64,000 nt of DNA from Lithospermum erythrorhizon. Lineage: Eukaryota > Streptophyta > Magnoliopsida > Boraginales > Boraginaceae. Position numbers and translations under genes: made by a program. Under the pieces are notes generated by a model, which made no database searches, was not told the DNA's origin, and worked only from the letters and a program-made list of their open reading frames with translations. Positions 35,110 to 46,612 of the stretch are shown here, one piece after another (position 1 is the stretch's first letter; every line of letters starts with the position of its first letter). The stretch covers positions 1 to 64,000 of the forward strand of contig JADFUC010001444.1 of assembly GCA_019722365.1 (NCBI GenBank). The letters run 5' to 3'.

Positions 35110-37429
35110 TGTGATAACCCGTTCATTAATATTATGAAATAGTATACTAGTTGCTTTCGGTGGGTATTTCGAGGAGAAATCGAGAAATTTTTAGTTGAAT
35201 GGGTTGGAGATATAGTCGATCGGTTGATAATGGAATTTGGTATTTAAGATTTTAAAGTTATGTCGAGTGGTATAATATGATTTGGGGGATTAGAAGTTAA
35301 AGTTATATTAGAGTTGTGTGTTGTTAAATCGAGGCGAGAAATTGAGCGAAAACGAGCGAGAAGCGAGAGCTAGTCTTGAGATATTTTTGGAGTGCGGACA
35401 CGAGACTTTTAATCATCCTTATCACCTTCAAGATTATCCAAACACAAACTTCCATATAACTGCTCACACCATAACGGCGAATTTTACTCGCAGATTTTAA
35501 AGCGATTTTGTTCTTGATTTTCTTCCAATTTGGCGAGCTTTGGCCCTAAAATTTTTACGGAGATTCCAGAGACATTCTACGTTTTGAGGTAGAAAGTTGA
35601 AATATTTTGGAGTATTTCTTGAGTTCTTGAAGAGTTGACTTTTATGAATGTTGGTTGACTTTTAGATCTTGATTATATTATGGTATAGAAATGTTATCTA
35701 AAGTATCGATTGGGAGATTTAGCGATGATTTTGAGTAGTTATTGGGGTTAGAAAGTGGTGTAAGTGTTATGTTGACTTTTATTTGACTTTTTCTTAAATT
35801 GACATTAAATTGTAATATGAGGTTAAAAAGGACTTTAATATAGTTGTTTGGGTATAGAATTATTGGTTTTGGATATGGATAGGTAGAATTTTAGTTGAGA
35901 AAGTTTGGAAAGTTAGAGTATAGCTTTTAAATGATTGAATTTGGAGGTTGTATTTAATGGATTAATTAGTTGTCAATTGATTCTCTGGGTTGTTTAGAAT
36001 GTGTTTAGGAGGTTATTTGGAGTAATTAGGTGATGGCGAATCTTTGAGATTTGCGAAGTTGGCGATTTAGTCTCAGGTATATCGAGATGTTACATAGTGA
36101 TATCGATCTTGGGAATAGAATCCTTGCTAAGGGAATTTATAAATTCGAATGGAAGTGAGGCGTGGTATAACACTTAGGGGTACACATATATGTTAAGAGA
36201 GGACTACATGGAATGTATTATAATATCTAATTTCTTTGAATAGGAATTGAGCCGAGGTCCCCATACGAGAGCGCCTAATCTTTATTTATTCTACTTTTAG
36301 ACTTGAGGTAGTCTGAATCTCACGGTAGGAACCTTTTATGTATAATATGTTGTATATACTACATATAGTATTTTGAGATGTGGATATGTATTGTGACCAT
36401 GGTGATATTATGTGGAAATTGAGATTTATAGGAGTTATACTTTGACAATTGAGATTATAATTGATATTATCCCATGTACATTTTGATTGATTCATAGATA
36501 ATGGAATTTTTAAGTTATATTATGAGATAATTGAGGCTATAATTCATATAATGAGATATTAGTGATTATGATTTATATCATGGGATAGTTGTGAACATGA
36601 TTTATATTATGAGGCTGTGTGTTATATATGTGGGTACGTGTGTGTGTTGTGTGTGGGCGTATTAGCGCGATGTGTGATTGACTTATGTGTTACTTCTTGA
36701 GGCGGTGTGACCCCAGGCCGGGAGGTTTGGTAGTGGTGTGCATATCGTGAGGGGTTGCCGGAGTGGATTCGGGGAGGTTTGGTGTGATATGCGCGTTGGG
36801 GGTGTAGCCTCGGTCGGGAGGATGGAGGTGGAGGCACCGTGGGATATTTGGAGGTGATTCTGCATGTAATGTATTATTTGGAGGTGGATTCCTCGTATGT
36901 GTATTATTTGGAGGTGGATTACCTCGTTTGAAGTGATTTTGTGTGTTAGGATTGTTTCCGTTAGATGAGTATGTGTTAAATTGAGGGGTTGTAGGCTCAT
37001 GTGTATTATCTCTTGTGACTTTTGGAGTTATTCGTCAGTAACTTGGTTAATAATTGGCATATATATATATGGAAAGCAGAAAATGTAAGAGGACGGAAAT
37101 GCGTGATATTTGTATTCGACAATAGGCGACTCACTATTCTACGTGGGCGGGCGTTTAGATTGCAGGTTTCTAGGAGTGATGGATTGAGGTGGGCATTGGC
37201 CGAAGATAGGTTGTCATACTTTCCTTATGATGTATTTTGGATTTGTGTTACGTTGTCAGTTATTTTTGTTGGATGTATTGTTGGAGCACTTCCCACGATG
37301 GAAATAGGAGCTTTATTTTGATAATGTCGGCGAGGTTATGTTGTTATTGTATCGTCGTTTAGTGGCTACCAGTATACGGAGTTGTTAATGATGTAACCTC
37401 GGGCGGCCGACTTGGGGTGGGTCGTTCTG
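35110..37429 (+). repeat. Element B 3' LTR
   Basis: It starts TGTGATAACCCGTTCATTAA and ends near ...CTTGGGGTGGGTCGTTCTG. It matches the 5' LTR over its length but is about 100 bases shorter, with many short gaps. It has two to three minisatellite copies at 36848-36930. The acceptor-like tttctttgaatag is kept (36231-36243), but the donor-like site is lost. Confidence 0.85.
36848..36930. repeat. LTR minisatellite (element B 3' LTR)
   Basis: There are two to three copies of the ggaggtggattcctcgtatg unit; the third is diverged. Confidence 0.8.
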
Positions 37430-37664
37430 ATTATTATTTTCTTCTTGTTACACTTTTTTATTTTATATTTTAAGTATTGTTGATTTTACTTTATATTTCT
37501 CATATTCTCTTTTTATTTATATTATAAAATGTTGCATAAAAAATTATATCCAAAAAAAAGGAGAATATAAATAAGTTACTATTATGTTTCATGTATTTTG
37601 ATAAAAATATAGTTATACAATTTCTATATATATAAAAATTGTTTAGAAGGGCCCATGAATAGAA
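37430..37664. other. AT-rich intergenic sequence
   Basis: I see no gene or repeat. The first bases may be the right copy of the element B target duplication. Confidence 0.5.
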
Positions 37665-37990
37665 ACTTTTAACAAACTCATAAATTTTTTATTAAAAAAA
37701 AACCCAAAAAAAATCAAATCTCTAACAAATCCATGAATTTTTATTATCAAAAACCCCAAAAAAAATCAAATCTTTAACAAACCCATGAATTTTTATTATC
37801 AAAAACCCAAAAAATCAAATCTTTAACAAACCCATGAATTTTTCTTATCAAAAAAATTGAATCTTTAACAAACCGATGAATTTTTATTATCAAAAAACCC
37901 CCCAAAAAATAAATCTTTAACAAACCCATGAATTTTTATTATCAAAGCCAAAAAATTGAGCTTTATGGCCATGAATTTTTTATTATAAAA
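37665..37990. repeat. Minisatellite, unit about 45-55 bp, six to seven copies
   Basis: The recurring core is tttaacaaacccatgaattt, followed by ttattatcaaaaaccc and a variable A-run. Unit lengths differ mainly by the A-run. It lies about 560 bases upstream of the proline-rich gene. Confidence 0.85.
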
Positions 37991-38524
37991 AACCGAAAAA
38001 ATCGAACACAGGTAACAGAATAAAGAAGAAAAAAAACGGTAAAAAGAAGAAAGCGAAAACATAAGAGCACCACCTGAGACTTACATGGTGAAGACTTTGC
38101 TTCAAAATTTTAATTTTTTTCAATTTTTGGTAATGGAAGTTAGAGGAAGAAGTTAGAGTGAAAATTTGGAAAATGAAGAGGTAATAAAGAGTTAGAAGGG
38201 GATGAGGGGATATTTTAGTACTTGTAAAGGAGGGAATGTTATTTAAGTAAAAAAAAGTGTTATTCTTTAGTACAAAACACAAGAATGTGTTATTTAGCCA
38301 AATTCATCCTGATTAGAGTACAACCTGAAATGGAATTACATAGTTTTAAAGAAAGTCAAACTAATCAAAATGGGACAGATTTACGTAGTTGTTATAATGA
38401 TGTTATTCCAGTGTAAGATGAAGGCGTAGAGTACAATGCTTGATGACGGATTTAACAATATAATTGAAGTTATAAATTATACATGGAAGGACCTCCATTC
38501 CTCTGGTAGCACCTGGCCTGCATT

Positions 38525-38534
38525 CATATAAAAT
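38525..38534 (+). promoter_or_regulatory. Possible TATA-like box upstream of the proline-rich gene
   Basis: catataaaat lies only 17-26 bases before the ATG, closer than usual. An alternative AT-rich stretch is at 38456-38485. Neither is certain. Confidence 0.25.
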
Positions 38535-38550
38535 TCCTCATCCATTACAA

Positions 38551-39009
38551 ATGTTAGTAAACATCATGGGCATTAATATTATCTGTAGGTTCTGCTATCT
38601 TCTTATTCTTTTGAATTTAAACAAGTTTACAGTCCATGCTGCTCTGACAGGAGGACCACTATTACCACCCTCTCCCTCTCCATCTATATTGCCTCCAAAA
38701 GTGGCACCACCGGTAGAGCCGCCAAAGGCCCCCTCTCCATCTATATTGCCACCAAAAGTGGCACCACCAGTAGAGCCTCCAAAGGCCCCCTCTCCATCTA
38801 TATTGCCGCCAAAGTCGTCACCACCAGTAGAACCAAGAACTGAATCTGGCGGCTCTCCAGGACTGAATGGAGGACAGAAGGCTGGGATCGTCATAGGTGT
38901 ATTTACAGCTGTAGGTTTAGGAGTTTTCGGAGGGCTGGTTTACAAGAAACGTCGAAGTAACATTAGGAGATCACGCTTTGGTTCTGCTGCAAGAGACACT
39001 CACCTTTGA
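38551..39009 (+). CDS. Small proline-rich, membrane-anchored secreted-pathway protein
   Basis: The 152-residue frame is unbroken and is the only convincing intact gene here. Residues about 7-31 form a hydrophobic signal sequence (ICRFCYLLILLNLN core, likely cut after VHA or HAA). Residues 36-93 are proline-rich with a 19-residue repeat in three copies built on SPSILPPKVAPPVEPPKAP, a composition typical of plant cell-wall and arabinogalactan-type proteins. A short Gly/Ser linker follows. Residues 112-131 (GIVIGVFTAVGLGVFGGLVY) form one membrane segment, and a basic cytoplasmic tail ends in KKRRSNIRRSRFGS. I recall similar short plant proteins with a KAGIVIG...VYKKRR-x-N-I-R-R-S end. The function is unknown to me; a wall-facing, plasma-membrane-anchored role is inferred from layout. 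ATG 38551 is the first in frame; ATG 38566 would also leave a good signal peptide. No intron is needed. Confidence 0.8.
   Translation: MLVNIMGINIICRFCYLLILLNLNKFTVHAALTGGPLLPPSPSPSILPPKVAPPVEPPKAPSPSILPPKVAPPVEPPKAPSPSILPPKSSPPVEPRTESGGSPGLNGGQKAGIVIGVFTAVGLGVFGGLVYKKRRSNIRRSRFGSAARDTHL
38674..38844 (+). repeat. 57-bp in-frame tandem repeat in the proline-rich gene, three copies
   Basis: Units start at 38674, 38731 and 38788, exactly 57 bases apart. They begin ccctctccatctatattgcc. Copies 1 and 2 differ by a few third-position changes; copy 3 diverges at its end. Each unit encodes 19 residues, so copy changes keep the frame. Confidence 0.95.
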
Positions 39010-39655
39010 AGCAGATTTTGCATTAGTACTCAAAAGTTGTCTTCTATTACTACTACTGATTAATAATCAATATGTAGCAACATAGAGATATCCTGTTCAC
39101 TATAGCCATTCTTTAAAGAGATTATTGTTACCATTGTCCATCAAGTCCATTTGAGTTGAAAGATAAAAATATTTGTCCATTTGAGCACAAAAGAGTCATT
39201 TTAAGCTGAAAACATACATTTTGCCATATTCCTGTAGATCATAAAGAAATGGCTAAATTTCATCTGGAAAACATTTCAAATATGCATCTAAACATTTTAA
39301 TATTATGTATTCAAGGAGCGATTTTAAGACTGAACTAAACGTTTTTTGACACTGAATCTACTTAAAATGTATAAATTTAAGGTTAAAATAGGAAATTTAT
39401 ATATATTACACTTTATGGCTCATATTTTAGATAATAAACAATTCATTTTGTCAATTTTTAATAATAACTTTTACTTACGGAGTACTAATAAAATTATCTA
39501 AGAAATACAACCAAACTATGTTTCTCTTGTTCAATTTCATAATCAGCTTCTAAGTGATTATAAATACTTTCCAATTGCTTCTGTTTTCCAATCCCTCCAT
39601 CTTGACGGCTCGTAAGTTCTTGAGCAAAGAGGTTGCGGAACGGAGAAGGTGGCAC
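39010..39655. other. 3' flank of the proline-rich gene, then intergenic sequence
   Basis: AT-rich with possible polyadenylation signals but no gene. The five bases 39651-39655 (ggcac) are the left target duplication of element D. Confidence 0.5.
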
Positions 39656-39977
39656 TGTTGGAATCAAGAACTACAAATATGAACAAAAGCAATTCAAATA
39701 CGAAAGAAATCAACTTGTGCTCAAGCTTTTCTAGGAATGGCTTTTCTGATCTTTATTGCTTCAACTAAGGCTGCTTAAATAGCCAGAGATTACAACGTTA
39801 ATGAGTAACAAATGGATCCTAAAATTAAACTACCATTATTCCTAATAATCCTAAGAGAAAGGTAAAGTTGTTACTCCTAGACAACTTAACAACTATTTCA
39901 AATGCTTTTCATATCCCTTTTACGTGCTTAGCTTGCATGATCAAGACATGTGCATGGCATGACATTTATTCTCTTCA
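39656..39977 (-). repeat. Element D 3' LTR (left)
   Basis: On the plus strand it runs from TGTTGGAATC to ...ATTCTCTTCA. On the minus strand it begins TGAAGAGAATAAATGTCATG. The adjoining polypurine tract on the minus strand is aagggagaaaa (39978-39990). Confidence 0.92.
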
Positions 39978-40049
39978 TTTTCTCCCTTAAGTTCATTTCC
40001 ATTGCAATTAACTTATTTCTTCAATCTCAACCATTCCTCAGAATTTAAT
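39978..40049 (-). other. Element D tail with polypurine tract
   Basis: This is the short remainder of the D interior between its 3' LTR and the inserted element C. No coding sequence is expected here. Confidence 0.7.
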
Positions 40050-41595
40050 TGCCCTGCGCGGCCCCCCTCGGCGCCGACTGGCCAATGCAAATCAGATAAT
40101 CGAAATACCAACGCATTGATAACAATTAAAACGAATTTCATTTAACATCATCATAAATAAACAATACCACTCGTCCATCTAGCGAATCCAACCAACAATA
40201 CACAACGGGAGGTGTAATACGCGCATAAGTCAAACTACTTGTTTTACCACACCAAGTCAACAATAATTATTACATACAATGTAAACTTCGAAGAAGAAAA
40301 AAAAGTATGACTCTGAGGCTTTCAAGCCACCATCGCCATCTTCGCTGGTACGCACTATTTCCTAATAATTTATCTCTTGTCATTCCTAGAATAACCTAGG
40401 CATAAAAATCCGCCTACCATGTGAAAAATAGGAGTCAAATTAGTGTTTAAAATAAATATCACGTGGTTAACCTACCCGATCGCATTTAATAAGACTAATT
40501 TAAATACCTTACCTATTTAAGCGACTATATACCCAAGAGTATTATTTTATATCTTACTACCACAAAATAAATCTTACTTAATGACTCTTCCGACTAACCC
40601 AATAAACCCACACCATACGTCATTGTAACTTCCTCACAAGACGCTCTTTTAACCACAGAGATATCTTCCTATTTGTTATCTTTCGTATATAGCTAATTTC
40701 CGATATAATATCCAACTCAACATACGACAACTCAAACTCTATATCTCAACATTTCATCACTCAAGCATACACCTTCAACTACTTATCTTTTAATCACCCT
40801 ACAAACATACTCCCTATTTTCGCTTTCATACATCTCCCATGACATCGAAACGCTCGTAGCGCTGCCCCTCTAAGTCATTTCTTTTCTTAATATAATTGAG
40901 CAAAATACGCCTTAAATCAAGCATAACCTAAGTACGAATTATCTCCCCAATTTCTCCATTTAGTATACGGAGCTTACGTATCTCAACGGTATCAAATTAA
41001 GCCGCTAAGTTGACGAGAACTTATATTCTAGCACATCAATCCAGCTTTCTCCCCCATATATAAAATATCAACAACATCATCGATGCCAGATTCGCATAAA
41101 CTTTAAGCTTCATAATTCCTGTACCTAATGTTCTCATTCCAAAGATATCTCATCCATTAACCACTTGACATATATATATAACATGTCTACAAAAGAGATG
41201 CACGCCGGCAAGGCTAAATCCGAGAGCAAATACCGTGATCCTCATCACAAAAATAGTTGCCGACAAGGCTAAAGTCTGAAAATGAAGTACAACCATCAAA
41301 GCACTCACGACAAAGACAACAACGATCGTGAATAGATACATCGTGAGTCAAATATGACTAAAAATACATATATATACAGACTACATAATAAAGTCATACA
41401 ACATAATTCCTACTGTGTCAGTTCCTGCATATAACACACACGAAGATATAATGAGGGTTCCAAAGAAGCACATGGGCCTTGTGTTAACCAAGAGACTCAA
41501 CAACGACTATAACTCTAGTCATCAATCACTCATCAACTGGGATACCCATCCGGATTCTAATCCCCCGAAGCACATGTTCTCAACCAAATTCATCT

Positions 41596-41815
41596 ACAAC
41601 GCCTTATACCAAGATAAAACATAACCAACGCTTTATATCGACGAGCAAAGTTCGATAAACAACGCCTTATACCGGACAGATAAAGCCGGAGAACAACGCC
41701 TTATACCGACGTATAAAGCCGATAAATTTTATACCGAACACGAGCAAAGCCGATAAATAACGCCTTATACCGACGAGCAAAAGTTCTCGATAAACAACGC
41801 TCTTAAAGAGCCACC
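41596..41815. repeat. Element C minisatellite 1 (left copy)
   Basis: About six imperfect units of roughly 33 bp are built on aacgccttataccgacgtat then aaagccgataa. The matching array in the right LTR is at 45671-45957 and is longer. Confidence 0.85.
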
Positions 41816-41974
41816 TAACCCATACCATTCCAATTCTGTGGTCATATCCTAATACTCACCCACCCCAAAGTCATACATAACTCCAGCCAACACCTCTCAA
41901 TAACCAACTACTTTACTCCCAACAATAGCAAAGTACACAGCTAACACATCACACAATCGTAAATCAATTACAAC

Positions 41975-42150
41975 CGCCGCCAAGGCCACATAAATACCAC
42001 AAGTGCCAACCAGGCCACAGAAATAGAAAAGTGCCAACCAGCTACGGTAAATAGAAAATCTTTTTCTAAATTGGCGCTACGTAAATGTAAAAACGCCAAC
42101 CAAAGCCACGTAAATAGAAAAGTGCTTCCACAAGGCCACAATACAAAAGT
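41975..42150. repeat. Element C minisatellite 2 (left copy)
   Basis: Units of about 25-30 bp are built on gccacgtaaatagaaaagtg then ccaacca. The partner array is 46105-46310. Confidence 0.8.
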
Positions 42151-42299
42151 TGTTTAATACCTATCGCTGTGAAATACAACATTAATATAAGCTCGGGGAT
42201 TTCAAGCCATCACTTACCGCAAGCCAGTCTTCAACGCCGCAGTAATGTAGTCACATAAATCCATATTATGGCTCACACATAATCGCATACAACCATTAC

Positions 42300-42490
42300 A
42301 TGTGTACCCTTCTCACGAATCATATCACAAAGCGACACGTACACCATTCACATAATTATATTACAAGCGATACGACACCATTCACACATAATTATATTAC
42401 AAAGACATGTGCACCATTCACACATAATTATATTAAAAAGACATGTATACCATTCACACATAATTATATTACAAAAATATGTACACCATT
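42300..42490. repeat. Element C minisatellite 3 (left copy)
   Basis: About four units of 36 bp are built on cacataattatattacaaag then acatgtacaccatt. The partner array is 46430-46612, with about five units. Confidence 0.9.
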
Positions 42491-43594
42491 TAAAGTAAGT
42501 ACATAAGGTAATACACGCTAGAGCAAGCATCACCTCGGCCCGCATCAGTTAAACGCCTCGCCCGATCGATCCAAGTGCTCTTTCCCGTGTTCCGCTGCCT
42601 AATCAAAACACGCCGAAATTACAATTACTACTCAAAATCTAATAAAAACTAATTTCTCGGCTATATTTTCTTCCAACAACCTTAATACTCATAATTCCAC
42701 CCCTAAAAACAATCACAATAAAGCCGCCCAATAACCTATTTATTCTATCGACCACATTTTAGATAAAAGCCACCCAAAATCACTGAAAGTCAACTCCGAC
42801 CATAACCACACTTTCTTACCCTAAATATCGATCATTATCAACTCTTAGATTATAATCTGCCTTAAACAATAATTATATATTCAATATCTCATAAAAAACT
42901 GAAAAGTCAAATCAAAATCCTAAAAAGTCAACGGCCCAAAAACGTCCGAAATTCCACATTTAACACGATATATCAAATCCTAAGAATAACTAATTTAGAA
43001 CCCAAGAATCAATCGAGCAATAAAATTCAAAAGCCAACAAAAGTCAAACTCTAGTATCTTCCTACAAAAATACTCCAAAAAAGATTCTGCAGACCTTTTA
43101 CCTCAAATTGGTTTTAGGATGATTTATGAGAAACCTCCTCCGAAAAATCTGCAGAGGTCCAAAGCTCGGCAAGACGGAAGCTATAAATCGAAGAAAAGTT
43201 AAAATCTGTGGGGGGTGGAGTATCAATGCCTCACGACGAAGAAAAGAATGATTTTGGGTTTTTGGGCCTTGGTTCAGTGACTTAAACGGGTTGGCCTGCT
43301 TAACTCAAGCATGACTCGAATGCTTAATTCAATCGATACTGCTTAACTTCTATTTCGAATTCATCAACTTCCAAACATTAACATTTATTTATATACTCAA
43401 ATTATATTACCGGCCCAAATAACGTTATCTTTCCGACATAACTTTAAAACTTCAAATGTAAAATATACCGCCAACCGACTGATTCAATAGATTAATTATT
43501 CAACTTCGAATTTTTGATTTCTAAATATCTAATCGAGTAACTAGTATACTATTTCCTCAATAATAATATTAGTAATGAAATCCAAGTTATTACA

Positions 43595-44149
43595 ATCTAC
43601 TCCACCTTATAAAATTTCGCCCCGAAATTTACCTCGTAACCCACCGTCGATAATCTCAACGCACCTTCGACACACCCTTATCACTAACATCACGCACCTT
43701 GTCACCCGCTCAAACTCTCTCAATATAGTAATTCGCCTTCTCAGAGGCTCCCCTAATATCTTATGTCAACGCGCACTTAAGGCAGCCGGCCCTCTTACCC
43801 TAACACAACATATATAGCTACCCATCGTGTTGATCTCCAAATTATACCCAGGTACCCATCTCAACATATACATATAAATAACGCACGCTATATTAAACAT
43901 AATTCGCCCACACATCAAAGTATATAATACATCTCAATCAAGTAACACCACAAGAACACAAAATTCAAGGTAGTCACTTACACACTGTGACGAAGTCAAC
44001 GAAATCTTCTATCCTCAACAAATAACGGATTCGAAAGAAATAAACTCAAACCAGAACGACTCACACAACAACACACTTACACCCTGAAACCTAGGCACAT
44101 AACCACACAAGACACCAAGAAACATAAACCTAGGCTCTGATACCAAAAT
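43595..44149 (-). other. Element C interior: polypurine tract and priming site only
   Basis: About 555 bases. The polypurine tract adjoins 43594. The priming site at 44133-44147 is ggctctgatacca on the plus strand, a full match to the initiator-Met tRNA 3' end complement. Minus-strand sequence just after the priming site (cctaggttt...) matches the equivalent places in A and B. I see no frame encoding a known retrotransposon protein. Confidence 0.8.
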
Positions 44150-45670
44150 TGTAACGAATCTCGCCTGTGTGGGCCCCCTAAGGTTGGGATCACACAACCG
44201 TATAATCAGAGTCACCTCAAATCTTAATGGATAACAATTAAAACGACCTCATTTAACATCATAAATAAACAATACCACTGGCCCATCTAAAGTAACTAAC
44301 CAACAATATTAGTAACCGAAAAGCGCACAATAAGGCACAATATCAAACTACTTGTTTTACCACACGAGTCAAAATAATTATTACATACGTTAAACTTCAA
44401 GAAGATAAAAAGTACGACTCTGAGGTCTTCAAGCCACTATCGCCATCTTCGCGAGACGCACCTACTCAAATTAACGATTCTCGGCTCATTCCAGAACAAC
44501 CTGTGCATAAACGCCCGCCCATAGGAAATAATAGTGGAGTCGGCAATTTAAAAGTCGGCAGTGAAAATAAATATCACGTGGTTAATCTTACCCGATCGCA
44601 TTTAATAAGAATAATTAAATACCTTACCTATTTGGTGATCTTCATATACCCCAAGAGTATTATTTTATATGTTACTCGCCACAAAATAAATCTTACTTAA
44701 CGACTTTTCGATCAAACCCCAATAACCACACCACATCAATAACTTCCTCACAGTACGCCTTAACCACAAGAGATATCTTCCTATTTATTATCTTTCGTAA
44801 GTACATCAAATTTCCGATATAACATCCCATTTAACATACAACAACTCAAATATATATCTTAACATCTCCTCACTCAAGCATACCCCTTATTACTTATCTT
44901 TAGTTCCCCTTAAAGTGTTACCCCCAATTATAGTTATACCTCCTATGACATCTAAACGCTCGTAACGTTCTCTAAGTCAAGCTTTTTCTTTAATATGTAA
45001 CTAAGCAAAATACGCCTTAAATCAAGATAACCTATACGGAATTATCTCCCCAAATTCTCCATTTAGTATACTTAACTTATGTACTTCAATGGTATCACGT
45101 GGTTGACGAGAACTTATATTCTAGCACATTGAATCAGCTTTCTCCTATATATATAAAGATTTATCAATATCATCGACAGATTAGCATAAACTTCGGTTTG
45201 TTCTGCATTCCACATTCTCATTCCAAAGATATCTCATCCATTAACCACTTTTACATATATATAACATGTCTACAAAAAGAGACAAGAATACCCGCCAACA
45301 AGGCTAAATTCGAGTAAATACTGTGATTCCTCGAATATAAAAATAGCCGCCGACAAGGCTAAAGTCCTCGAAATGAAGTACAACTTATCAAAGATCGGCT
45401 GATGTTAAACAACGAGATTGTGAATAGACATCGTAGTCAAATTTGAAATAAAATACATATATACAGGACTACTGAATAAAGTCGTACAACATAATTTCAC
45501 AGGAAGTCTCAGCCATAACACACGAAGATAAAATAGAGGGTTCCGGTAAGTACACAATTCCAGAAAGAAATCAAGAGACTCAACAACGACTATAACTCTA
45601 GTCATCAATCACTCATCGACTAGATACCATCCGGATTCTAATCCTGATGCACATAAGCTCAAACAAATTA

Positions 45671-45957
45671 ATCTACAACGCCTTATATCGCAATATAAAA
45701 GCTGATAACCAACGCCTTATATCGACGTATAAAAAATGATAAACAACGCCCTATACCCCACGTATAAAGCCTGATAAACAACGCCTTATACCGTTACGTA
45801 TAAAGTCGATAAATAACGCCTTATACCGACGTGAGCAAAAGTTTATAAATGCCCATTTTATACCACGATAAAGTCGATAAACAACGCCTTATACCGATTT
45901 ATAAGCCGAGTAAACAACGCCTTATACCGACGTATAAGTCGAGTAAACAACGCCTTA
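45671..45957. repeat. Element C minisatellite 1 (right copy)
   Basis: There are about eight to nine units of the aacgccttataccgacgtat repeat. Confidence 0.85.
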
Positions 45958-46104
45958 AAGACACCTAACCCATAACCATTCCAATTCTAGGTCATATCCT
46001 AATACTCAAGTCACCTCAAAAAGTCATGGTTAACTCCAAATTAACACCTCTCAATAACCAACAATAACAAAGTACACAAATTAGCACATCACACAATCAG
46101 AATC

Positions 46105-46310
46105 AATTACAACCGCCAAGGTCACATAAATACCACAAGCGCCAACCAAAGCCACGTAAATAGAAAAGTACAAACCAGCCACGTAAATGTAAAAAGTCAC
46201 AACCAAAGCTTAAATAGAAAATGCCAACCGTGCCACGTAAATAGAAAAGGCCGATGTAAGGCTACGTAAATACAAAAAGCTACCGACAAGGCCACATAAA
46301 TACAACATTA
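46105..46310. repeat. Element C minisatellite 2 (right copy)
   Basis: There are about seven units of the gccacgtaaatagaaaag repeat. Confidence 0.8.
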
Positions 46311-46429
46311 ATATAAAGCTGGGAGTTCAAGCCATCATTTACCCTGCCTACCTCTTCAATGCCGCAGTATCAGAAGTCACATACACCTTATTATGGCTCA
46401 CACATAATCGTACAACCATTACATGTATA

Positions 46430-46612
46430 CCATTCTCACATAATCATATCACAAGGACATGTACACCATTCACACATAATTATATTACAAGGACATGTAC
46501 ACCATTCACACATAATTATATTACAAAGACATGTACACCATTCACACATAATTATATTACAAAGACATGTATACCATTTACATAATTATATTACAAAGAC
46601 ATGTACACCATT
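46430..46612. repeat. Element C minisatellite 3 (right copy)
   Basis: There are about five 36-bp units. The plus strand translates as a repeating His/Ile-rich peptide, which is a by-product of the repeat. Confidence 0.9.

Larger units (their letters stand above)
27874..37429 (+). mobile_element. Ty3-gypsy chromovirus B (Tekay/Del-like), complete but decayed
   Basis: The layout is: 5' LTR 27874-30290, priming site, gag, protease, reverse transcriptase, RNase H, integrase, chromodomain, polypurine tract, 3' LTR 35110-37429. The domain order and C-terminal chromodomain define a plant chromovirus; the long LTR and wording such as [20 protein letters not shown] fit the Tekay/Del branch. A possible 5-bp target duplication, attat, flanks it (27869-27873 and 37430-37434), though the site is AT-rich. 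Stops and frame changes occur in every domain. Confidence 0.85.
40050..43594 (-). repeat. Element C 3' LTR (left)
   Basis: It parallels 44150-47654 throughout, including three internal minisatellites in the same order. It is bounded on the right by ...agttattaca and the polypurine tract (minus strand ggcgaaattttataaggtgg). Confidence 0.85.

Noticed and set aside
38595..38894. 99-codon Gly-rich minus-strand frame
   Set aside because: It is the antisense shadow of the proline-rich gene's repeats.
41596..46612. Regularly spaced repeats that could suggest a CRISPR array
   Set aside because: Units are directly tandem with no unique spacers, occur inside LTRs, and the DNA is clearly from a plant.
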